Below are positions 1 to 5,536 of a DNA stretch of 40,091 bases, one piece after another (position 1 is the stretch's first letter; every line of letters starts with the position of its first letter). A program made the position numbers and the translations under genes. The stretch is from Lentilactobacillus sunkii DSM 19904. Its GTDB lineage: Bacteria > Bacillota > Bacilli > Lactobacillales > Lactobacillaceae. The stretch is from the NCBI RefSeq assembly GCF_001435575.1, contig NZ_AZEA01000004.1, forward strand, positions 1 through 40,091, read 5' to 3'. The notes beneath the pieces are model-generated. The model worked only from the letters and a program-made list of their open reading frames with translations. It did not search any database and was not told the DNA's origin.

Positions 1-29
1 GGTCGGCAGTTCGAGACTGCCACGGCTCA
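1..29 (+). tRNA. 3' end of a tRNA, probably tRNA-Lys (partial)
   Basis: The window opens inside a tRNA gene. A complete T arm (5-bp stem around the loop TTCGAGA) is followed by a 7-nt acceptor strand ACGGCTC and discriminator A29. The matching 5' acceptor would be GAGCCGT, as is usual for Firmicute tRNA-Lys, but the anticodon lies outside the window. The identity is an inference. Confidence 0.6.
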
Positions 30-67
30 TTACAATTGAATATTATCAAACGCATAATATTTTGTAT

Positions 68-140
68 GCCGACTTAGCTCAGCTGGCAGAGCACCTGTCT
101 TGTAAACAGGGGGTCGGAAGTTCGAATCTTCTAGTCGGCA
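68..140 (+). tRNA. tRNA-Thr(TGT)
   Basis: Complete 73-nt cloverleaf. The acceptor strands GCCGACT and AGTCGGC pair, the anticodon loop is CTTGTAA (anticodon TGT), and the T loop is TTCGAAT. The discriminator is A and no CCA is encoded. Confidence 0.97.
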
Positions 141-144
141 TTTT

Positions 145-216
145 GCGGAAGTAGTTCAGTGGTAGAACATCACCTTGCCATGGTGGGGGTCGCGGGTTCG
201 AATCCCGTCTTCCGCT
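145..216 (+). tRNA. tRNA-Gly(GCC)
   Basis: Complete cloverleaf with acceptor GCGGAAG/CTTCCGC, anticodon loop TTGCCAT (anticodon GCC) and T loop TTCGAAT. The discriminator is T and CCA is not encoded. Confidence 0.97.
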
Positions 217-222
217 TGTTAT

Positions 223-308
223 GCCGGGGTGGCGGAATTGGCAGACGCACAGGACTTAAAATCCTGCGGTCAGTGATGACCGTACCGGTTCGATCCCGGT
301 CCTCGGCA
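223..308 (+). tRNA. tRNA-Leu(TAA)
   Basis: An 86-nt class II tRNA with a long variable arm. The acceptor GCCGGGG/CCTCGGC pairs with one G-T wobble. The anticodon loop CTTAAAA gives anticodon TAA. The discriminator is A. Confidence 0.97.
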
Positions 309-314
309 TATTAT

Positions 315-388
315 GCACCCATAGCGCAATTGGATAGAGTGTCTGACTACGAATCAGAAGGTTGTAGGTTCGACTCCTACTGGGTGCA
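315..388 (+). tRNA. tRNA-Arg(ACG)
   Basis: Complete 74-nt cloverleaf with acceptor GCACCCA/TGGGTGC and anticodon loop CTACGAA (anticodon ACG, normally deaminated to ICG by TadA). The discriminator is A. Confidence 0.97.
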
Positions 389-397
389 TTGTTTTAA

Positions 398-471
398 CGG
401 GAAGTAGCTCAGCTTGGTAGAGCACCTGGTTTGGGACCAGGGGGTCGCAGGTTCGAATCCTGTCTTCCCGA
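398..471 (+). tRNA. tRNA-Pro(TGG)
   Basis: Complete 74-nt cloverleaf with acceptor CGGGAAG/CTTCCCG and anticodon loop TTTGGGA (anticodon TGG). The discriminator is A. Confidence 0.97.
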
Positions 472-496
472 TTGATAGAATACTATCATTTTTCAT

Positions 497-570
497 CGCG
501 GTGTAGCTCAGCTGGCTAGAGCGTCCGGTTCATACCCGGGAGGTCGAGGGTTCGATCCCCCCTGCCGCGA
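497..570 (+). tRNA. tRNA-Met(CAT), elongator
   Basis: Anticodon loop TTCATAC (CAT). The acceptor CGCGGTG/TGCCGCG is fully paired, so there is no C1:A72 mismatch and this is not the initiator. Its place before the Ile2-like tRNA and Ser matches the Met-Ile-Ser-fMet-Asp-Phe order known from Bacillus clusters, which supports elongator Met. Confidence 0.85.
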
Positions 571-580
571 TATAGGTCTT

Positions 581-654
581 GGACCTTTAGCTCAGTTGGT
601 TAGAGCAAACGGCTCATAACCGTTCGGTCGTAGGTTCGAGTCCTACAAGGTCCA
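581..654 (+). tRNA. tRNA-Ile2(CAT), lysidine-type
   Basis: Anticodon loop CTCATAA with a strong GGACCTT/AAGGTCC acceptor and discriminator A. The body resembles Firmicute tRNA-Ile2, whose C34 is converted to lysidine by TilS so that it reads ATA. It also sits where Ile2 does in the syntenic Bacillus cluster. Gene finders often label such genes Met; the Ile assignment is an inference. Confidence 0.8.
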
Positions 655-693
655 TCGACTCATTTTAATATTGGAGTTTTATACAGCTTTTAT

Positions 694-781
694 GGAGGAT
701 TACCCAAGTGGCTGAAGGGGGCGGTCTTGAAAACCGCTAGGTGGGTCAAACCACGCGAGAGTTCGAATCTCTCATCCTCCT
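694..781 (+). tRNA. tRNA-Ser(TGA)
   Basis: An 88-nt class II tRNA with acceptor GGAGGAT/ATCCTCC, anticodon loop CTTGAAA (TGA) and a long variable arm (GTGGGTCAAACCAC). The residue after the acceptor is T. Confidence 0.95.
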
Positions 782-787
782 TATTAT

Positions 788-861
<74 letters not shown>

Positions 862-865
862 TTTT

Positions 866-939
866 GGTTCGTTGGTCTAGTTGGTTAGGACGCCTGCCTG
901 TCACGCAGGAGATCACGAGTTCGAGTCTCGTACGAACCG
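866..939 (+). tRNA. tRNA-Asp(GTC), copy 1
   Basis: Complete cloverleaf with acceptor GGTTCGT/ACGAACC, anticodon loop CTGTCAC (GTC) and discriminator G. It differs from copy 2 (1468-1541) only at two D-loop bases (TT at 881-882 against CC). Confidence 0.97.
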
Positions 940-943
940 GTTT

Positions 944-1016
944 GGCTCGGTAGCTCAGTCGGTAGAGCAATGCATTGAAGCTGCATGTGTCGGCAGTTCG
1001 ATTCTGTCCCGCGCCA
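944..1016 (+). tRNA. tRNA-Phe(GAA)
   Basis: 73-nt cloverleaf with anticodon loop TTGAAGC (GAA) and T loop TTCGATT. The acceptor strands GGCTCGG and CCGCGCC leave T947 opposite C1012, an unpaired T-C at acceptor position 4-69. The discriminator is A. Confidence 0.95.
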
Positions 1017-1036
1017 CTTGTTTTGAATATTATTAT

Positions 1037-1107
1037 GCGGGTGTAGTTTAGTGGTAAAACCACAGCCTTCCAAGCTGTTGTCGCGAGTCCGATTCTCGTC
1101 ACCCGCT
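1037..1107 (+). tRNA. tRNA-Gly(TCC)
   Basis: 71-nt cloverleaf with acceptor GCGGGTG/CACCCGC, anticodon loop CTTCCAA (TCC) and a short D arm typical of Gly. The discriminator is T. Confidence 0.96.
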
Positions 1108-1119
1108 TTTTCATATAAT

Positions 1120-1193
<74 letters not shown>

Positions 1194-1200
1194 TATTTTT

Positions 1201-1288
1201 GGAGAAGTACTCAAGTGGCTGAAGAGGCGCCCCTGCTAAGGGTGTAGGTCGCGTAAGCGGCGCGAGAGTTCGAATCTCTCCTTCTCCG
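1201..1288 (+). tRNA. tRNA-Ser(GCT)
   Basis: 88-nt class II tRNA with acceptor GGAGAAG/CTTCTCC, anticodon loop CTGCTAA (GCT), a long variable arm, and discriminator G. Confidence 0.96.
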
Positions 1289-1296
1289 TTTTAAAT

Positions 1297-1368
1297 GACC
1301 CGTTGGTCAAGTGGTTAAGACACCGCCCTTTCACGGCGGTAACATGGGTTCAAATCCCGTACGGGTCA
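1297..1368 (+). tRNA. tRNA-Glu(TTC)
   Basis: 72-nt cloverleaf with acceptor GACCCGT/ACGGGTC, anticodon stem CCGCC/GGCGG and loop CTTTCAC (TTC). The discriminator is A. Confidence 0.96.
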
Positions 1369-1389
1369 TTCAAGAAAATATTATATTAT

Positions 1390-1463
<74 letters not shown>

Positions 1464-1467
1464 TTTT

Positions 1468-1541
1468 GGTTCGTTGGTCTAGCCGGTTAGGACGCCTGCC
1501 TGTCACGCAGGAGATCACGAGTTCGAGTCTCGTACGAACCG
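1468..1541 (+). tRNA. tRNA-Asp(GTC), copy 2
   Basis: Anticodon loop CTGTCAC (GTC), acceptor GGTTCGT/ACGAACC, discriminator G. It carries CC at 1483-1484 where copy 1 has TT. It is the last complete tRNA of the operon. Confidence 0.97.
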
Positions 1542-1558
1542 GTGGAACAACGAATGCT

Positions 1559-1586
1559 CAAGTTACTTAGGTAGCTTGTTTTTTTT
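1559..1586 (+). terminator. Rho-independent terminator of the tRNA operon
   Basis: Arms CAAGTTAC (1559-1566) and GTAGCTTG (1571-1578) pair around the loop TTAG, with one G-T wobble. They are followed at once by eight T residues (1579-1586). It sits 17 bp after the last tRNA. Confidence 0.88.
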
Positions 1587-1587
1587 G

Positions 1588-1663
1588 CTTAAAATCCTGG
1601 TCGGATCGGACGCAATATTCGGTGATCATACTGGTCGTGCCGGTTCGAACCCCACCTCCGGTA
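1588..1663 (+). pseudogene. tRNA-Leu-like 3' relic
   Basis: The segment CTTAAAATCCTG (1588-1599) matches the anticodon loop and 3' anticodon stem of tRNA-Leu(TAA). About 40 bases later come GTGCCGGTTCGAA and CCTCCGGTA, which resemble the variable-arm end, T arm and acceptor 3' end of a tRNA-Leu. There is no 5' half: the T tract of the terminator abuts the anticodon loop. The T stem is poorly paired. I read it as a degenerate tRNA fragment, possibly a recombination or integration scar. Confidence 0.45.
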
Positions 1664-1724
1664 TTAACTCAAATAAAGTCTGTACTTTTAACCCAAGCCC
1701 ATTGATTGTAAATCAATAGAAATA

Positions 1725-1781
1725 AAAAATCCGCAAACCAATGAGATATGTAAAGGATGCCTCATTGATTTGCGGATTTTT
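1725..1781. terminator. Bidirectional terminator
   Basis: A long inverted repeat has arms of about 20 bp. AAAAATCCGCAAA lies on the left (1725-1737) and TTTGCGGATTTTT on the right (1769-1781), both extended inward by an ATGAG/CTCAT pairing. A/T tracts at both ends suit termination from both sides. It lies just 3' of the minus-strand gene ending at 1797. Confidence 0.85.
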
Positions 1782-1796
1782 AAAATTGTAAATTGT

Positions 1797-2300
1797 TTAT
1801 TTGCTTGTTTTCTTAGGAGCTGGGGTGTAATAGGCTTCGTGAGAATAAAAGTTTGGTGAATCACGATATTCTTTAGGAATAAATTCATCAGAACTATTTT
1901 TCCAAAGTTCGAAGTCGGAATAATCATCCCATGTGCCCAATATGATACGTTGACTGATATCTTTATGATAGTTAAGCGAATAAATTGAATGCATGCCATC
2001 AGGAAGACCATCACTGCGGAGCTTGTTGATTCGGGCATCGAAGACTTTTTGTTGATCGAAATTCAAGTCAAGCGTGGAGAAACTGATAAAGCCCTTCCAC
2101 TTGTCTTCACCACTGTGACTTATAATGTCATAGAACACAGGTGCCTTAAATACAGAGTCCTTTCCAGAATAATCTAAGAGCATATATTCCCCTGGTTGAC
2201 TGAGTGCTTGATACATGATTAAATCACGATCAGGATGCTCAGCTTTCAATTGTGTCAAAATTTCTTCATTTCCAAATGTTATAACGATCTGATTGTTCAT
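1797..2300 (-). CDS. HmoB/TRAP-like ABM-fold monooxygenase protein
   Basis: This gene encodes a 167-aa soluble protein. Its C-terminal half reads like the antibiotic-biosynthesis-monooxygenase (ferredoxin-like) fold, with a strand FISFSTLD, a central helix, and the typical end IILGTWDDYSDFELWKNS. The length and two-part layout match the HmoB/TRAP family (about 166-168 aa), in which HmoB of Bacillus degrades haem. Haem degradation here is an inference because lactobacilli lack haem synthesis. I chose the ATG at 2300 over a GTG nine bases upstream: the sequence AGGAGGTG (2314-2307) overlaps that GTG and stands 6 bases before the ATG. It is transcribed divergently from the MBL hydrolase gene and ends at a bidirectional terminator. 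Confidence 0.65.
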   Translation of the reverse strand: MNNQIVITFGNEEILTQLKAEHPDRDLIMYQALSQPGEYMLLDYSGKDSVFKAPVFYDIISHSGEDKWKGFISFSTLDLNFDQQKVFDARINKLRSDGLPDGMHSIYSLNYHKDISQRIILGTWDDYSDFELWKNSSDEFIPKEYRDSPNFYSHEAYYTPAPKKTSK

Positions 2301-2326
2301 TTGACCCACCTCCTATATACAATTCA

Positions 2327-2355
2327 ATTATACTTTTTTTCAATATTGGAACCAA
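2327..2355 (-). promoter_or_regulatory. Sigma-A promoter of the HmoB-like gene
   Basis: On the minus strand, -35 TTGGTT (2355-2350) is separated by 17 bases from a perfect -10 TATAAT (2332-2327). This lies about 27 bases upstream of the ATG at 2300. Confidence 0.7.
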
Positions 2356-2413
2356 ATATTTACTTCAATTAAGCGTAAAATATATGTGTATCAAAACATA
2401 GGGAGGAATTGAG

Positions 2414-3154
2414 TTGAAATTAACAGTAATCGGTTTTCTTGGCGGCTATCCTGCTAATGGGAATGCCACCAGTAGTTATCTTTTGGAATCTGGAAATTTT
2501 AAACTTTTGATTGATTGCGGAAGTGGGGCACTTCTAAGTCTCGAACAAGTTCTTGATCCGCTAAAATTAAACGCTGTGATTCTGAGCCACTATCACCACG
2601 ATCACACCGCCGATGTTGGTGTCCTTCAATATTACTGGCAATTGCATGAGAAGCGCTACACAGAGCCAATTTTGCCGATTTATGGGCATACCTTGGATCC
2701 GATCAACTTTAAAGGGCTTGATTGGCCGAATTCCACAAAGGGCGTTGCCTATGATCCTAATAAGACCACGCATATAGGACCTTTTGATCTGACGTTTTTC
2801 AAAACTCATCATCCTGTTCCGGCTTTTGCGATGCGCATCAAAGAAGCAGCCACTGGAAAAGTCCTTGTATTTACTGCAGATACGGCATATTTCGAAGAGT
2901 TGACCGATTTTGTGAAGAACGCCGATCTTTTGATGACCGATACGAACTTCTTTGCTGATAAAACCGGCCAAAAATGGCACATGACATCAACGGAGTCTGG
3001 CCAACTGGCTCATGATTCCGGTGCCCATAAACTTTTGTTAACTCACTTGCCCGCCATTGGAAACTATCAGCAACTCAAACACGAAGCGCAACAATCTGCA
3101 GGGGCAGATCTGCCCATTTTACTCGCAAAAACGCATTTATCTGTGGATATCTAG
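2414..3154 (+). CDS. MBL-fold metallohydrolase (YhfI/RNase Z-like)
   Basis: This is a 246-aa cytoplasmic metallo-beta-lactamase-fold hydrolase. The metal motif HxHxDH is visible as H59-Y-H61-H-D63-H64, followed by HHPVPAF, an Asp near residue 155 (FTADT) and a late histidine (LLTHLPA), which are the other usual zinc ligands. Length and N-terminus resemble Bacillus YhfI and the RNase Z-related branch, but the long exosite arm of true RNase Z is absent, so tRNA processing is not claimed. The substrate is unknown. The start is TTG at 2414, with GGGAGGA at 2401-2407 six bases before it. It stands as a single gene, divergent from the HmoB-like gene and upstream of spx. Confidence 0.8.
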   Translation: MKLTVIGFLGGYPANGNATSSYLLESGNFKLLIDCGSGALLSLEQVLDPLKLNAVILSHYHHDHTADVGVLQYYWQLHEKRYTEPILPIYGHTLDPINFKGLDWPNSTKGVAYDPNKTTHIGPFDLTFFKTHHPVPAFAMRIKEAATGKVLVFTADTAYFEELTDFVKNADLLMTDTNFFADKTGQKWHMTSTESGQLAHDSGAHKLLLTHLPAIGNYQQLKHEAQQSAGADLPILLAKTHLSVDI

Positions 3155-3226
3155 GTCAAATTTGATCAAAATAAGGTCTTTATAAGTCCTTTTTGTGAAT
3201 CTTATGATTTATATAACAATCTCCGA

Positions 3227-3232
3227 TATAAT
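3227..3232 (+). promoter_or_regulatory. Predicted -10 box of the spx promoter
   Basis: A perfect TATAAT lies 36 bases before the spx ATG in AT-rich DNA. I see no good -35 hexamer at 16-18 bases, so activation or a weak promoter is possible. Confidence 0.45.
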
Positions 3233-3267
3233 CAGTTCAACAAATGATTATTAGGAGGCAACATATT

Positions 3268-3666
3268 ATGAAAGTTAATTTATTATCTACCCCCAGCTGC
3301 ACCTCTTGTCGAAAGGCCAAACAGTGGCTCATTGATCACAATGTGGAATTTGTCGAACGAAATATTTTCGCCAATCCACTTTCTGAGCAAGAATTAAAAC
3401 AAATCTTCATGCTTTCAGAAGGAGGCACCGATGATGTGATTTCCACTCGTTCGTTCGTCTTTGATCAATGTAAGGACAAAATGAGTTCGATGACCATCAG
3501 CCAGGTGATTTCTCTGTTGGCGATCCATCCTGAACTGATCCGCCGCCCAATTTTAATGGACTCCAAACGGATTGAGTTTGGTTTTAACGAAGACGAAATT
3601 CGTTGTTTCTTACCTCGGGTTACTCGAAAATGTGAATTGGAACAGATGGTTCGAGAAGCACTATGA
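3268..3666 (+). CDS. spx: Redox-sensing transcriptional regulator Spx
   Basis: A 132-aa ArsC-family protein. Spx binds the alpha C-terminal domain of RNA polymerase and redirects transcription under disulfide and thiol stress. The redox switch C11-T-S-C14 is intact, and the family landmarks VERNIF, GTDDVISTRS and RRPILMD are all present. Length equals the usual 131-132 aa. The ATG at 3268 is chosen because AGGAGGCAAC (3253-3262) precedes it; an upstream in-frame start at 3244 would swallow that site. mecA follows about 115 bp downstream as in many Firmicutes, and the gene for the Spx-degradation adaptor SpxH lies 12 kb away. Lactobacilli often carry several Spx paralogues; the mecA linkage marks this as the ancestral locus. 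Confidence 0.93.
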   Translation: MKVNLLSTPSCTSCRKAKQWLIDHNVEFVERNIFANPLSEQELKQIFMLSEGGTDDVISTRSFVFDQCKDKMSSMTISQVISLLAIHPELIRRPILMDSKRIEFGFNEDEIRCFLPRVTRKCELEQMVREAL

Positions 3667-3730
3667 GGATGAAATCTTAATTGCTTGTTAATATCTATAT
3701 TTAGCCGTATTATTTACTTAGACAATAATA

Positions 3731-3739
3731 TGATACAAT
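3731..3739 (+). promoter_or_regulatory. Extended -10 promoter element before mecA
   Basis: TGATACAAT is an extended -10 (TGn plus TACAAT) 44 bases upstream of the mecA ATG. AT-rich candidates for -35 are weak. It suggests that mecA can be transcribed independently of spx. Confidence 0.5.
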
Positions 3740-3782
3740 GTTATTATTAATTACCCTCAGATATTGAAAGGGGTGGCTAAAT

Positions 3783-4463
3783 ATGGAAATGGAACGAATT
3801 AATGAGAATACAATTCGTGTACTGATTGGTAATGATGATCTCGATAAGCGTGGGATTACTGTACTGGATTTACTCGGTAACCACAAGCAAATTGAAAGCT
3901 TCTTTTACAGTATTCTGGAAGAAGTTGATAAAGACCATCAGTTTCAAAATAATGATGCCGTCACTTTCCAAGTTCTTCCGAACCAAAATGGCTTGGAGTT
4001 ATTCATCAGTAAGGATGTAGATATGTCTGACAACGACATGTTTGACTCAGGCGACGCTGATTCACAGCGGCCTGAAAAACGTGACCGGGTTTCTAAATAT
4101 ATCGCTGAACATGCCGATAATAATAAACCACAACCTGTAAGTGATAAGAAAACCAACGACGAGTTTGGTCATCAAAAACGAACAGTTATTCTTGAGTTCG
4201 ATCAACTCGATGACTTCGTATCGCTTGCCAAGGCATTGCGACTTGAAAATGGGACATCAGATTTGTATCTGTATGAAGGTAAATATTACTTGAAGCTGGA
4301 ATTGTTCAGCAACGACCCCGTTGACATGGTTGTCAGCGATGAAGTGGCAATTGCCAATGAATATGGTAAGAAGACCACCGTTACTGAAGAAGTCCTCAAT
4401 GAATATGGCCAACATATAATGGAGAATAGTGCATTAGAGTTGAGCAGATATTATTTCAAGTAA
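3783..4463 (+). CDS. mecA: ClpC adaptor protein MecA
   Basis: A 226-aa cytoplasmic adaptor that delivers substrates to ClpCP and assists ClpC hexamer assembly; in Bacillus the targets include ComK. The N-terminal substrate-recognition domain (residues 1 to about 80, starting MEMERINENTIRV as in Bacillus MecA) is followed by an acidic, low-complexity linker (about residues 80-130, rich in D, S, K and N). The C-terminal ClpC-binding domain begins near RTVILEFDQLDDF. The start ATG at 3783 has AAGGGGTGG upstream. It lies directly downstream of spx and ends at a strong terminator, so it probably has its own promoter with some read-through from spx. Confidence 0.95.
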   Translation: MEMERINENTIRVLIGNDDLDKRGITVLDLLGNHKQIESFFYSILEEVDKDHQFQNNDAVTFQVLPNQNGLELFISKDVDMSDNDMFDSGDADSQRPEKRDRVSKYIAEHADNNKPQPVSDKKTNDEFGHQKRTVILEFDQLDDFVSLAKALRLENGTSDLYLYEGKYYLKLELFSNDPVDMVVSDEVAIANEYGKKTTVTEEVLNEYGQHIMENSALELSRYYFK

Positions 4464-4481
4464 AACTTAATCGATTCACAC

Positions 4482-4513
4482 AAAAACGACAGCCACAATC
4501 GGCTGTCGTTTTT
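4482..4513. terminator. Bidirectional terminator between mecA and the GT2 gene
   Basis: A perfect 13-bp inverted repeat (AAAAACGACAGCC / GGCTGTCGTTTTT) has a 6-base loop. The A/T tracts allow termination of both the convergent mecA and glycosyltransferase transcripts. Confidence 0.92.
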
Positions 4514-4528
4514 AGTATGAGTAATTAT

Positions 4529-5521
4529 TTAGTGTTGTAATGCGCGTCCCTTGATCGTTGTCTTATAATACGTCTGCTGACTTTCCGGATCCCGTGAGGG
4601 GCGAAACCCCACCGTCTTTGAAACGATGTACAAAGGACGTTTCCTGGATGCCTCAAATACCCGATAAAGGTATGATCCCAGCATCCCAATCGTCAACAGC
4701 GTGATGCCAACCATCAAGAAGAGGGCAAATACCGCAAAATGAATGGTATCCATCGTTGTGAATAGTGACGCGATCAGATAGCCGATCCCAAATACAATTG
4801 AAAGACTGCCCAGCCAATTGGCAATCTGGAGTGGGAATGATGAAAACGAAGTGATTCCATCCATTGCCAGTCGGACCATCTTTCGAAGCGGGTACTTCGA
4901 GGTGCCCGCAATTCGTTCTTGGCGTTCGTAGGTGACGGCAGTCTGTTTGAAGCCAACCCAGCTGACCATTCCTCTTACAAATGGATCAGCCTCATTCATT
5001 CGCCTGAGCTGATGAACGACTTGCTTGTCCATCAGTCGAAAGTCACCGGTGTCCAGAGGGATATTGACGCTGGTCATTCGCTTGAGGACGCGGTAGAAGA
5101 GTGATGCAGTGGTTTTCTTGAAGAAGCTCTCGCCATCTCTTGAAAGTCGTTTTCCATAAACAACATCGAAACCTTGATGCCATTTATCAATCATATCAAC
5201 AATCACAGCAGGTGGGTCTTGAAGATCGGCGTCCATCACAACGACGGCATCGCCTTTGGTATACCGGATTCCCGCTGTAATCGCTAATTGATGACCGAAG
5301 TTTCTCGAAAATTGGATCAGGCGGATGTTTTGATTAGATTCTTGATTTTTTTCGATTAATTTAACGCTGTTGTCTTGGGAACCATCATCAACAAAGATAA
5401 TTTCAAAATTTTGCGGCTGATTGGCAGCAAATTTTTCTAACGTATCGATGGTCGTTTCAATTCCTGCCTCTTCGTTGAAAACTGGCAGTACAATTGAAAT
5501 CAGTTCTTTGTTTTTATCCAT
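4529..5521 (-). CDS. GtrB/YkcC-like GT2 glycosyltransferase (undecaprenyl-phosphate type)
   Basis: A 330-aa membrane-anchored family 2 glycosyltransferase. The GT-A fold spans residues 8 to about 230, with SIVLPVFNEE, FVDDGSQDNS, and the metal/nucleotide motif DADLQDPP. Two transmembrane helices follow in the last 100 residues (about 235-260 and 270-295). This is the DPM1/GtrB/CsbB/YkcC architecture, which moves a hexose from a nucleotide sugar to undecaprenyl phosphate on the cytoplasmic face. The sugar cannot be read from sequence. ATG 5521 is preceded by AAAAGGAGG. It lies 15 bp after the GT39 gene in the same operon, so it probably supplies the lipid-linked sugar donor for that enzyme. 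Confidence 0.88.
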   Translation of the reverse strand: MDKNKELISIVLPVFNEEAGIETTIDTLEKFAANQPQNFEIIFVDDGSQDNSVKLIEKNQESNQNIRLIQFSRNFGHQLAITAGIRYTKGDAVVVMDADLQDPPAVIVDMIDKWHQGFDVVYGKRLSRDGESFFKKTTASLFYRVLKRMTSVNIPLDTGDFRLMDKQVVHQLRRMNEADPFVRGMVSWVGFKQTAVTYERQERIAGTSKYPLRKMVRLAMDGITSFSSFPLQIANWLGSLSIVFGIGYLIASLFTTMDTIHFAVFALFLMVGITLLTIGMLGSYLYRVFEASRKRPLYIVSKTVGFRPSRDPESQQTYYKTTIKGRALQH

Positions 5522-5536
5522 TAAATGGCCTCCTTT

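Noticed and set aside
1688-2038. A 116-aa minus-strand frame overlapping the HmoB-like gene
   Set aside because: It is out of frame with the family-matching protein, crosses the terminator hairpin, and has no ribosome site.
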